64,000 nucleotides of DNA. Origin: Neoscytalidium dimidiatum (taxonomy: Eukaryota > Ascomycota > Dothideomycetes > Botryosphaeriales > Botryosphaeriaceae). The notes under the pieces are model-generated. The model did no database searches. It was given only the letters and a program-made list of their open reading frames with translations, and was not told the origin of the DNA. The position numbers and the translations under genes are program-made. The DNA lies in contig CM074702.1 of NCBI GenBank assembly GCA_037367355.1, positions 2,480,001 through 2,544,000 on the forward strand, written 5' to 3'. Shown here in pieces: positions 22,275 to 32,612 of this stretch. Numbering within the stretch: the first letter of the stretch is position 1; every line of letters begins with the position of its first letter.

Positions 22275-22760
22275 TAACCTATAAGTAGTAATTCTATATA
22301 GATAAATATCTTCTAAGAAATAGAAATTCTTATAGAAGAAGATCTTATAGAAGAATACTTACTATAAAAAAACGTTACTTAGAGAGCTTATTTAAAAAAC
22401 CAGTAAAAAAATATATTATATAATAGTAAATAAGGTAAATATTATTATCGTCTATAGAAGAAAGTTAGACGTTAATTTTAGAAAGTAGATATTAAAGTCT
22501 AAGTTATATAGGCTCTATAAGAATTTACTTAGATTAGTTTAATCTAAGAATAATAATCTAATACTATTAATCTAGTTACTTTAATCTAGCTATATTAATC
22601 TAGATTACTATAGCTTTTCTATAGTATATAGATATTCTTATTAGATAGTACTTTAATCTTTATAGTTAACTTAATATTTTAATTATAACTTAAAGTCTAA
22701 TTAGAGGTAATAAGGCCTACTAAACTTCTATATTATAAGAAAATAAATATTTAAAAGTTA
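22275..22760 (+). repeat. LTR-like copy C, strongly RIP-degraded
   Basis: A third copy in the same orientation as copy A. The clearest match is 22590-22750: the TATAGTATATAGAT block, then TTAGATAGTACTTTAAT, then AGAGGTAATAAGGCCTACTA, in the same order as copies A and B. It has lost nearly all CpG, unlike A and B, and is much more AT-rich. The match can be followed back to about 22450; the left limit is uncertain. Confidence 0.55.
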
Positions 22761-23090
22761 ATATTACTATTAAAAAGATATTTAAATATAAAGAGAAAAA
22801 GAAAAGAGAGTAAGAGAAAGATAGGTAGATATATATACTCGTCTATAGCCGGTAACTAAGCCTACTACTAATAACTAAGCCGACGTTAATTAGTTATTCC
22901 GGTTTCTACCTAACCTCCGGGGTCGCTAGGTAACTACCCGGCGGTCTACTTCCTAAACAGTGCCCTGGGGGCCTAATATAGTAGAGGTATATTAGTTATC
23001 TTAGCGAATATAAAGACGGCAGAATATTAAATAGAAGACAACGAGATTACGGAGAAAAAAAGAATTCAGAGTGGTATAGTTTAAAACCAA
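22761..23090. other. Right border of the transposon island
   Basis: AT-rich and A-rich sequence, then a short less mutated patch, and from about 23040 normal genomic composition with CA and TG returning. No gene is visible. Confidence 0.5.
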
Positions 23091-23582
23091 CTTGGATCTA
23101 AGGTAATAGAAGGTATAGGGGGAAGGAAGGCAAGCTTTTGCAGCAAGTATACAATAATAGAACAGTCATTAATACGGTTCACTTCTGCTGGAACACTATT
23201 CGTGGCAGCTGTCGCAATACTGAAAGGCTAAACGGATGCTCAGGCACGGTTTAGATGTACATGTAATTTCAACCGTTTCGGTAGGCGGTTTCAGGGTAGT
23301 GGTAGTCATTCCAATGGAATGCGCGGGTGTTCCTTCCCCGGAAGAAATTTGAAGGAGCTCAGATACCCCAGGCCTGTAGAGTAATGCCACATTCGTACTT
23401 GTACAGAAGTGCATCAATGCCTGATAGGGTGGAAGGGGGATCATTCAGACCTTTTTTTTTTCTCAGCAGGAGGCCGATTGCAAGGCTCATCCGGACGCCC
23501 TCCAATTAGAGGACCAGGTCTTCTAATGCGTCTGTCTTGCAGATGTAACAGTATGCGTAACCAAAAATCCAGCTATTCCCCC
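23091..23582. other. 3' flank of the TRM7 gene, no gene seen
   Basis: Normal composition. Short open frames on both strands (23196-23444 -, 23409-23948 +) have no recognisable sequence, and the latter runs antisense into TRM7. Presumably 3' UTR and spacer. Confidence 0.5.
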
Positions 23583-24749
23583 TCAATCACCGCCGGATCT
23601 CTGCTTATCAAGCATCTTTGTCTTTCCATACGCGCCACCCATTCTTTTCCGCATCTCCAAGGCCCGCTTGTACGGCGGCGCAGTGGGTGGTTGCACAGGA
23701 TCAAGGGTAACCCTATCCTTAGGCAAATGATACGTCGCGTCAGCATCATACGCCGACAGATCACCACAAGCCAGGAAGGGGGGTATCCATCTCACACCCT
23801 CACCGTCGTCATACTCCTCGCCATCTTCCTCCGCGCCCAAATCCAGCTCCACAACGCCGCCCTCCCGCACTCTCCTAGTCTGGCCCCGGCCCTCCTTCGC
23901 GCTCGCTTGGGACATGATCTTTGTAGCAGTCCCGAGCGGATTGTTTAGTGACGCCTTGAACCCATCCGGCGGTCGGAACCCCTCGCACACGACGAATGCC
24001 TCGATGCTGCTGGCGCGGCTGCTCCTCGGCTTGGCGACGCGCACGCGGTCGAAGATGGTCTTGAGCTGCGCATACAGCAGGTCGACGTCTTTGCCGCGGA
24101 AAATCTTGGCGACGAACTTGCCGCCGGGCTTGAGAACGCAGAGCGCGAGGTTGAGCGCCGCCCACAGCAGCTGCGACTGCACGTAGATGTCCAGGTCGTG
24201 CAGGCCGGTCACGTCGGGCGCGCCGTCCGAGATGACGAGGTCGACCGGGTGCGGTGCGGATGTAGTCAGGGCTGGGTCGTCCGGACTGTAGGAGTCCGGG
24301 TCGAGGGCGCGGAGGAGCAGCGGGATCGTGGACGGGTGCGTTATGTCGGCGCGCAGGGTTGTGATGCCTTCGAGCGGAGCCATAGGCTGCAGATCGATGG
24401 AGACGATCTTGACATCTTTCCTCGTTTCGGTCGGCTGTTTCTTGTGCTCCTCCTCTTTTTGTTGTGCTTGGGGCCCAGCGTCTTCTGTAATGCCAGCTGC
24501 GGCTGCGTCCCTTAACTGTTTAAACTCCCAGCCTGCGCGGCCGAATCGCTCGCCTTTGATCAATATGCGCGACAATACTTGACTCCAGCTACCAGGTGCA
24601 GCGCAGAGGTCGACAACGCGCGTGACTCCTTCGAAAAGGTTGAATTCCTCGTCTAGCTGGAGAAGCTTGAAGGCTGACCGTGCGCGCCATCCTTGCTCCT
24701 TTGCGAGACGATAGTAGGCGTCGCGCTTGTCTTTTGATGATTTACCCAT
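23583..24749 (-). CDS. TRM7: tRNA 2'-O-ribose methyltransferase (Trm7/FTSJ1 type)
   Basis: Intron-less, 388 residues from the ATG at 24749 (MGKSSKDKRDAYYRLAKEQG). A longer open frame reaches 25094 but would overlap the divergent neighbour and adds non-conserved sequence, so the internal Met is preferred. The family methylates riboses 32 and 34 of the anticodon loop of tRNAs in the cytoplasm with SAM. The K-D-K-E catalytic tetrad is visible: Lys28 (RSAFKLLQLDE), Asp in VISDGAPD, Lys in FVAKIFRGKD, Glu in SSIEAFVV. The SAM motif is VVDLCAAPGSWSQ. Between the SAM motif and VSIDLQPMAPL lies a charged, Gln/Lys/Glu-rich insertion of about 40 residues, and the C-terminal tail is longer than in yeast Trm7 (310 residues). 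It shares a 232-bp promoter region with MAK5. Confidence 0.93.
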   Translation of the reverse strand: MGKSSKDKRDAYYRLAKEQGWRARSAFKLLQLDEEFNLFEGVTRVVDLCAAPGSWSQVLSRILIKGERFGRAGWEFKQLRDAAAAGITEDAGPQAQQKEEEHKKQPTETRKDVKIVSIDLQPMAPLEGITTLRADITHPSTIPLLLRALDPDSYSPDDPALTTSAPHPVDLVISDGAPDVTGLHDLDIYVQSQLLWAALNLALCVLKPGGKFVAKIFRGKDVDLLYAQLKTIFDRVRVAKPRSSRASSIEAFVVCEGFRPPDGFKASLNNPLGTATKIMSQASAKEGRGQTRRVREGGVVELDLGAEEDGEEYDDGEGVRWIPPFLACGDLSAYDADATYHLPKDRVTLDPVQPPTAPPYKRALEMRKRMGGAYGKTKMLDKQRSGGD

Positions 24750-24981
24750 ATTCTTCTCACTGCTCGTAGTCGAAGTACCGAAAGGCCAAGGAATTGAGGT
24801 GGCGGAGAGTGCGAGGTCGTGGAGTGCGTTTGGCGGGGTGGTGGGAGCTTTTTTTGCGGAGTCTGCGCGGAGGTTTGCGGCGAAGAAAAAAAAGCTCCCG
24901 TCGCAATTCTTCCCTAGCACCTCCCCGACACTCGCACCTCCAACTTCACCGCAACCCGTCGCGCCGAGATAACGCACGACT
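24750..24981. promoter_or_regulatory. Bidirectional promoter region TRM7/MAK5
   Basis: 232 bases between the two divergent start codons, the only place for both promoters. It contains a polypurine run (GAAGAAAAAAAAGC) at about 24880 and no obvious TATA box. Co-regulation of the two translation-related genes is inference. Confidence 0.5.
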
Positions 24982-27376
24982 ATGGCCCACGAGGGCAAAA
25001 AGCGACATTTACCGGCCAAGGTCGCCGCGATGAAGGCGCGCAAACGCCAGCGCGTTGACTCCCATCTCCAGCACGACGATGCCCATGCCTCCACCGCGAA
25101 GTTGAAGACGACACGCGCAGGAAAGAAAGTGCGCTTGGATAGCCTGAAATGGAGGGAGGTGGAGATGCCTGATCGGCTGGGAGATCTTGAAGGCTTCTAC
25201 GGGCTTGAGGAAATCGACGATATCGATATAGTGCGGGACGGCGACATCGTATCGTTTCAGAGGATTGCGTGTGCGGACAAGGTAGAGGATACATCGGACG
25301 AGAATGAGGATCAGGAAGGCGAGACGTCAGAATGGGAAGGTTTTGGAGAGGACGGCGAGCACAATGAAGAAGAGCCTGAGCAGCTGAACGAAGACACAAA
25401 GATAAATGAGAGAAGATCAAAGGATACCCAGAAGAAGAAAAGAAAGGGGGATAAGGAGAAACCCGCCAAGAAGGCAAAACAGGAGATCAAGAGGGACAAG
25501 CAAGATTGGAACAAGCCTTGCAATGGTACAGGCTCGATTGGTGTTGTTCCGTTTGCTGGATTGCTCCGAGATGAGGGGGATGACGAGATCGATACTTCGG
25601 CATGGAATCCGCTCAACTTGTCCAACGAGACGATGGTCGCTATTTCAAAGCTCAAGTTCGGTACTCCCACACGTATTCAAGCGGCAGCGATACCAGAGAT
25701 TCTCTCAGGACACGATGTTGTCGGCAAGGCGGCAACAGGTTCAGGAAAGACATTGGCATTCGGAATACCAATCTTGGAGCATTTCCTAGAGTCAGAGCGT
25801 GTAGCCAAATCATCTGGGAAGGGTGAGAAAGCTCCGGCGGCTTTAATTCTCAGCCCAACTCGCGAATTGGCGCATCAAATATCCAAACACCTCACCGATC
25901 TCTACACGAATGGCACTTTCGATAGCCCTAGAGTTGCGACTATCACTGGCGGTTTGTCGATACAGAAGCAGCAACGTCAGTTAGAGACTGCGGACGTTGT
26001 TGTAGGAACGCCGGGTCGACTTTGGGAGGTAATTAGTCTCGGCCACGGTATTCTGAAGCGATTCAAGAAGATCAGGTTTCTTGTCGTCGATGAAGCGGAC
26101 AGGCTACTGAGTGAGGGCCATTTCAAGGAGGTCGAGGAAATTCTTAATGTCCTCGAACGCGAGGACGAAGAGGATGCCGAAGATGAAGAAGAGGGCAAAG
26201 AGGGAGGAAAGAAAGAGGACGAGGATGTATCGGCGCAGCGGCAAACGCTCGTTTTCTCCGCAACGTTCAACAAAGGGTTGCAGCAGAAACTCACAGGAAA
26301 GGCAAAATGGCATGGGGAACTGCTATCAAACAAGGAATCCATGGAGTACCTCCTGAAGAAGCTAAATTTCAGGGAGGAGCGTCCAAAATTTGTGGATGTA
26401 AATCCTGTGTCGCAAATGGCTGAGGGCTTGAAGGAAGGTCTCGTTGAATGCGGCGCGACGGAGAAGGTTAGCAGAGAAAATCCGCCAAAAAGGCCGATGA
26501 TGCTGACCACGATTCGAATAGGACCTTTATCTATACGCTCTCCTCATGTTCCACCCCAGGACGCGTACCCTTATTTTCACCAACAGCGTGTCCGCAGTCC
26601 GTCGTCTGCATCCGTTCCTCACTAACCTGAACCTTCCCGCACTGGCTCTTCACTCTCACATGGCACAGAAACAGCGTCTCCGTAATGTCGAGCGCTTCTC
26701 TACACAGCTTGGCTCCATCCTTATCGCAACCGACGTCGCAGCACGCGGTCTCGATATCAAAGGCGTGGAGCTGGTCATCCACTACCACCTTCCCCGGACC
26801 GCAGATATGTACGTCCACCGCTCTGGTCGTACTGCGCGTGGAGAGAGCTCTGGCTCCTCTGTCCTGATATGCTCACCCGATGAGGTCGTTGGTGTTCGAA
26901 GGCTAGTGGCCAAGGTGCATGCCAACAACAACGCACCGAAGAGCTCTTATTTCATGCGCAGTATCGACCTTGACAGACGTATTGTGAGCAGGCTCAAGCC
27001 CCGAGCTACCCTTGCCAAGAAGATTGCGGACACGGATGTTGCAAAGGCAAAATCCAACTCGTCCGAAAACGACCTCTTGCGCCAGGCCGCGGAGGATCTG
27101 GGTGTCGAATATGACTCTGAAGAGTTGGAGAAACCAATGGGCAGGAGTGGTCGTGGCAGCGGGCGTAAGCAGAAAGAGCGCCAGGCGAAGAGTCTGTCCA
27201 AGGAGGAGATCCAGGGAATGAGGGCAGAGTTGAAAGCGTTGTTGAGTCAAAGGGTCAATGTAGGAGTCAGTCCGCGGTATTTGACTTCTGGTGACGTGGA
27301 CATAGATGCACTGCTACGGGAAAAGGAATCGGGACGGGGGGAGTTTCTGGGGCGGGTCGAAGGTCTTGGGTTGTAA
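24982..27376 (+). CDS. MAK5: DEAD-box RNA helicase of 60S biogenesis (Mak5/DDX24 type)
   Basis: Exons 24982-26466 and 26522-27376; a 55-nt phase-0 intron (GTTAGC...AATAG) joins ATEK to DLYLYALLMF, giving 779 residues. Motifs in order: Q motif FGTPTRIQ, motif I ATGSGKTLAF, Ia SPTREL, Ib TPGRL, II VVDEADRLL, III VFSATF, V ATDVAARGLDI, VI HRSGRTAR. The N-terminus has basic and acidic blocks (nucleolar type). A highly acidic, lysine-containing insert lies between motifs II and III, and the C-terminus carries a basic tail. The pairing of W-x-PL-x-LS before the Q motif and the long acidic insert match Mak5/DDX24, an ATPase needed for large ribosomal subunit assembly in the nucleolus. Unspliced, the frame ends early at 26625, so the intron is required. 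Confidence 0.93.
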
Positions 27377-27765
27377 ATATCGAGGCTCATGTCTTCTGTT
27401 GAAGATGCGTTTTGCCTGGCCACAAGACCTTAGGTCGTGTGCCCAAATCAAGTGAACTATCCATAATGCGAAATGTCGCACAAAGAGTATCCGAACGGAT
27501 GCTCTGACTTTCTTCCAGGTGAGTGACTGTTCACTTTACACTTTGTCGAGCGATCCTGTGATAGGATGTTGTTGGTCAGGGCTGCCCGGCGAATCGCTGT
27601 GGCTAGTGAAGTGGCTCGTCACGGAGGCGGGGCATCGGAGGAAAAATTGTGCGGCCATCTTGCGGGCGGGCAATGACTGGAATTTGGGCAAACCCCGCCG
27701 CCCCAAGGTCAAAAACAATTCCGCCGCCCAATTGCTCCTCCACCACACCCGAATCCCCAGCAAAC
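27377..27765. other. Intergenic spacer MAK5-KRS1
   Basis: 389 bases between two genes on the same strand: 3' UTR of MAK5 and promoter and 5' leader of KRS1. No TATA box or other element is clear. Confidence 0.5.
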
Positions 27766-29706
27766 ATGGCGGACGCGAAGAACATCACCGTTCCTGTCCC
27801 CGAGGCCGAGGCCCAGCAAAACCTCCTCCTAGACGAGGTCACCGGAGAGCGCGTCTCCAAGACTGAGCGTTAGCATGCCCGCCAAAGTCTCTTCTCGCAC
27901 GACCTCGCTGATCAAATATTCGCAACACAGTCAAGCGCCGCCAGAAGCAGCGCGAGAAGGACGCTAAGAAGGCCGAGAAGGCCGCCGCCGCTCCTCCCAA
28001 GCCCAAGAAGGAGAAGCAGGAGAGCGAGGAAGACCTGACCCCGAACCAGTACTTCGAGATCCGCAGCCGCGCCATCAACAAGCTCCGCCAGACCCACGAC
28101 CCCAACCCCTACCCGCACAAGTTCAACGTCACCACCGACCTGCGCGAGTTCCTTAAGAAGTACGAGACTCTCAGGACCGGTGAGCAGCTCAAGGACGTTG
28201 AGGTGCGCATCGGTGCCCGTATTTACACCAAGCGTGCCGCCGGCGCCAACCTTATCTTCTACGATGTGCGCGCCGAGGGTCAGCGTGTGCAGATAATGTG
28301 CCAGGCGCAGGAGTCGACGAGCGAGGTGCCTTTCCAGAAGCAGCACGAGTACCTGAGGAGAGGTGACATCATTGGTATCGTCGGTTTCCCTGGCAGGACA
28401 AACCCCAAGAACCGCGCTGATGGCGAGCTCTCCATCTTCGCCAAGGAAGTTGTCCTCCTCAGCCCCTGCTTGCACCAGCTGCCCGGTGAGCACTATGGCT
28501 TCAAGGACAAGGAGCAACGCCACAGGAAGAGGTATCTCGACCTAATCATGAACGACTCGACCCGCCAGACTTTCATCACCAGGTCGCGCATGATCACCTA
28601 CATCCGCAAGTTCTTCGACGAGAGGGACTTCATCGAGGTCGAGACGCCCATGATGAACATGATTGCCGGTGGTGCCACGGCCAAGCCCTTCAAGACCTAT
28701 CACAACGACCTCAAGCTGGACATGTACATGAGAATCGCACCGGAGCTGTACCTCAAGGAGCTGATTGTTGGTGGTATGGAGCGCGTTTACGAGATTGGAC
28801 GCCAATTCCGCAACGAGGACATTGACCTGACGCATAACCCGGAGTTCACAACGTGCGAGTTCTACCAGGCTTTCGCCGACATGTATGACATCATGGACCT
28901 GACGGAGGAGCTGGTGTCGTCGCTGGTCAAGCACGTAACGGGCAGCTACAAGACCAAGTTCCACACGCAGCACGGTGAGGTATACGAGGTCAACTGGGAG
29001 AAGCCGTGGCGCCGGATCGAAATGATCCCGGAGCTGGAGGCTAAGCTGGGCGAAACGTTCCCGCCGGGCGACGAGCTTCACACTCAGGAGACGAACGAGT
29101 TCCTCAGGCGCATGCTCAAGAAGGCCAATATCGAGTGCACACCGCCGCTGACAAACGCGCGCATGCTCGACACCCTTGTCGGCGAGTTCATCGAGGAGCA
29201 GTGCATCAACCCCACCTTCATCATGGGTCACCCGCAGATGATGTCTCCGCTCGCCAAGTACCACCGTACGCACAAGGGTCTCTGCGAGCGTTTCGAGGCC
29301 TTCGTTTGCAAGAAGGAAATCGTCAACGCCTACACCGAGTTGAACGACCCCTTCGATCAGCGCATGCGCTTCGAAGAGCAGGCCAACCAGAAGGCCCAGG
29401 GCGATGATGAGGCCCAGCTCATCGACGAGACCTTCTGTAACGCCCTCGAGTACGGTTTACCACCCACCGGTGGTTGGGGTATGGGTATCGACCGTATGGT
29501 CATGTTCCTTACCGACAACTACTCTATCAAGGAGGTCCTTACCTTCCCCATGATGAAGGAGGACAAGAGCGCCCAGCAGGCTCCCAAGGCCGCTGAGGTC
29601 GTGGGCATCGAGCCCCTGCCTGAAGAGGGCATTGGTACGTCTAGCTCTCAAAAACCGGAAGGATACTCTCGTGTGCTAATATGCTGTCCTTCCAGCCCAC
29701 AAGTAA
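27766..29706 (+). CDS. KRS1: Lysyl-tRNA synthetase, cytoplasmic (class II)
   Basis: Exons 27766-27868, 27931-29634 and 29696-29706; introns of 62 and 61 nt with good GT-AG borders, the last exon encoding only the final residues AHK. Total 605 residues, close to yeast Krs1 (591). A lysine/alanine-rich N-terminal extension ([16 protein letters not shown]) is typical of eukaryotic enzymes and binds tRNA. Next comes an OB-fold anticodon-binding domain, then the class II core: [10 protein letters not shown], motif 2 [20 protein letters not shown], and motif 3 [16 protein letters not shown]. It charges tRNA-Lys with lysine. The first intron follows the short N-terminal exon and removes an in-frame stop. 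Confidence 0.95.
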
Positions 29707-30077
29707 ATGATAACGAGAGTAAAATAGAAAAGTAAGTTTCGCCAAAGGCGAGACGTGAGACTAAAAAGGAGGGTTTTCACGAATTGGTTTCAATGCGGCA
29801 TGATTCCAACTAACGGTAAGAACGGGTGCGTGGTTTGGAATCTCCGTCTAGAGTACGTCGATAGAAGAATCCAAAAATCCGAGGCACGTCTCATTTAGGA
29901 TATTGATCACGAAAAGCTCGGTCTAATACGTCCAGTCTCAATCTCGATTAATATTAGGCGTGGATATTTTCATTAGCCCAGCCCTATGGCATGTAATTTA
30001 TCAGTCATGAAAATTCATCTTTCCCGGTGACCTTCGCTCATTAGGTCGTTAAGCCTCGTTCCTCAGCTTTAGCCCCC
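29707..30077. other. Convergent 3' spacer
   Basis: 371 bases between the ends of KRS1 (+) and the epoxide hydrolase (-). No open frame of interest; presumably both 3' UTRs. Confidence 0.5.
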
Positions 30078-31469
30078 TCACTTCTTCCACACTTTTGCCA
30101 CGAAGTCCTCGACATCATCCAGCAGCGCATCTGGCCGTTCCAATGCGGCGAAGTGGCCGCCACGCGTGTGCTGCTTATGCCAGACCAGGTCGCCCGACGA
30201 TGCAGCCCAGGACCTGGGCACAGGCAGCAGCTCCTTGGGGAACCAGGAGAAGCCGAAGGGCTTACGGATGTAGTTCTCGGATTGGGCGTGGAAGGTGATC
30301 TTGTCGGCGCGCGGGCCGAGGCCGCGGCGGTATGTGTATATGGAGGTCGGGAAGGTCGACGTCAGCCAGTAGAGCGAGACGGAGTCGAGGATCGCGGCTG
30401 TCGAGGGCGGCTCGTCGGTCCAGGTCAGGAATTTCTCGCCGATCCAGGCGAGCAGCGCGATGGGGCTGGCCGACAGCACGAGTCCGATGGTCGAGGGCCG
30501 CGTCGCGTGCTTCAGCGCGTAGGCGATGCCGCCCAGGCGGAAGACGTCGCCGCGCTCGAGGCCCTTAAGCTCCGCTTCGCTGGCGTCCGTTTCCGAGACG
30601 TTGTCTGGCTTGGGGACCGGACAGAAGTTGACTATCATGATACTTCAGTGGGATGCCCACATTTGGTTTTCCTGATTAGCAGGGAAGGAAGCTTACGGTG
30701 TACGGCCTTGCAGGCGTCGTATCTCGCACCCAGACTGCGGCTGATGTAGCTCCCGATGTCTCCTCCCTGCGCCACGTAGCCCGTCTCGCCGAATCCGAGC
30801 GCCTCCAAGAGCTTGTGGAGCACACGCGCCGAGTCGTGGCTCGTCCAGTCCTTATCCTTGGGCGGGCGGTCTGAGAAGGCAAAGCCAGGGAGAGAGGGCA
30901 CAATGACGTGGTACGGGAGCTGGTCCGGGGCGGGATACTTCTTCTTAAGGATCTCAAGAAGGGGCAGAAATTCGAGGAAGCTGCCGGGCCAGCCATGGAA
31001 GAAGGCGACGGGGATGGCGGAGGGATTGGTGGAGAAAAGGGCTACGAAGTGAATGTTGTAAGTGCGGCCGTCATCGTCCTTGACTGAATGGATGAAGTTG
31101 GGGAAGGAGTTGATGTATGCTTCGGAAGCACGCCTGGATTCGGTTTAGCCCTCAATTGGTACGTTCTCTTCGCATAACGAGCTGTGTTATGGGCATTCCT
31201 GCCATGACTGTTGTTTCGGAGTGCATAGCAGACGGCTGCACTCACCAATCGTACTTCTCCCACTCAGCCTTTGCGTTTTCGAGCCACTTGCGGGAAATAC
31301 CGAAACCATTGAGATCACGGCTCTCCTGCAGGTTCTCCCACGTCTCAGGTCCAATGGGCGAGAGTGAGATCAGCTGCTTCATCTGCTGCAGCTTCTCCTC
31401 CGATACCGAGACCGTGTACTTGCTCGGGTGCTCTTTGGCACCCTTGGGGATGGTATCGTACGAAGCCAT
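30078..31469 (-). CDS. Epoxide hydrolase (microsomal-EH-like alpha/beta hydrolase)
   Basis: Exons (- strand) 31469-31246, 31133-30697 and 30631-30078, 404 residues. The second acceptor (ATGATAG, exon from 30631) was chosen because it gives ACKAVHLNFCPV, matching the family. An N-terminal EHN domain (residues 1-110) is followed by an alpha/beta hydrolase: oxyanion motif HGWPGS (121-126), nucleophile Asp200 in QGGDIGS, and catalytic His380 in GGHFAALERPD. The family opens epoxides to diols by a covalent ester intermediate; the substrate is unknown. An upstream in-frame ATG at 31544 would add 25 residues that are Arg/His-rich and free of acidic residues (MSYLHSFRLARL...), resembling a mitochondrial presequence. 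The stand-alone gene suggests detoxification rather than biosynthesis. Confidence 0.88.
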
Positions 31470-31544
31470 TGTTGATACGAGGTTGCGATAGAACGTGTGG
31501 TGAGCGGTGAGCCTTGCGAGGCGGAATGAATGCAGGTATGACAA

Positions 31545-32612
31545 TGATCTAAGGTTGAAGATGCTGAGGGCGGGGTTGTAGTTCCGTCGTGACCGTCGCG
31601 CTATTCTTATAGCTTCACTGCCAAGCGCTTTTCTATCTCAATTGACCAAAGGAAGGAGGGGTTTCTGAGTCACCCTTCCTCCTGAATCAAGGTAGTGCGT
31701 CGGTATGGCCTGGTTGGTGCTTATGGGGATTAATAATGATCGCGTCAAATGACGTCGGCGCGCGTCCCGCGCGTCACGCCTTGCGCGGGGAAGTTGCGCG
31801 CAGTCACGCTGGAGATAAGGCCACATTCCTTCCTCGGGCTTACATGGCCCGGATTCACTACCTCTACATGACTCCAGAGGTCGCGTCTCCGCCTTACGGG
31901 CTTCTTCGCACGCAATCTAGATGCTGTTCCAGCCAGATGCTGACAAACAGATTGCAGGCAGCAATGTCAGGAGGCGCGCTTTGCGCTGGCATTGCGAAGT
32001 CTGTTTCTAGATGGTATAAGAGTTAGGGTGAGTGCGGATAGCATAGCAACGGCGAGCTAGAGAGAAGGTATGAAAGAAGTGGACAACTATCCGGAGCCAC
32101 CTAGATAACCGACTTGGGAATGCCCATATATCAACGATAGCCTCCGGTTCCCAAGACTGGCACCATTGCAACTACACCTCAAATGGTGTAATCTTGGAAG
32201 AAAAATGGAATATCAAACGATGCAAGACAGGATCGTACACGAGCGTAGGGTCTTACTTTCAAGGATGTCAAGCCGTTTCCAGGCACAGCTGTGTGTGGGC
32301 CTTGCAGTGGTCTTTTTCCAGCAAACGCTTCCTAATGCAGATCCATTTCCCGACAGATTTTTCCTGAAGCCCGAGTGTCAACTCACCGCTTCTACTAACT
32401 CTTACGGCTTATTGCAGGTCAAAAGCTCTGCTGGAAAGCAGCTTCTCGGATCCTATTGGTCGCCCAAGACCCCAATGCGTATCGGCGGGGTCCGTCTCAC
32501 CTCCCCTGCGTAACAACAACTCCACCAAGCCACTTCGACACTGCGCTCACCATCAACGCGGAGCCAACTTGAGACCCAATTCATCGTCAGAAAAAAGACG
32601 GACACAAGAAGA
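31545..32612. promoter_or_regulatory. Divergent intergenic region, about 1.07 kb
   Basis: Lies between the epoxide hydrolase (-) and the 2OG oxygenase (+), so it holds both promoters. Short open frames (31736-32026, 32166-32513) show no recognisable protein. No structured repeat seen. Confidence 0.45.

Noticed and set aside
23409..23948. 179-codon + strand open frame
   Set aside because: Overlaps the 3' part of TRM7 on the opposite strand; no family resemblance.
24750..25094. N-terminal extension of TRM7 (open frame to 25094)
   Set aside because: It overlaps the start of MAK5 on the opposite strand, adds Trp/Arg-rich non-conserved sequence, and the Met at 24749 gives the family's normal N-terminus.
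28542..29273. 243-codon open frame on the - strand
   Set aside because: Antisense shadow of the KRS1 exon; no recognisable motifs.
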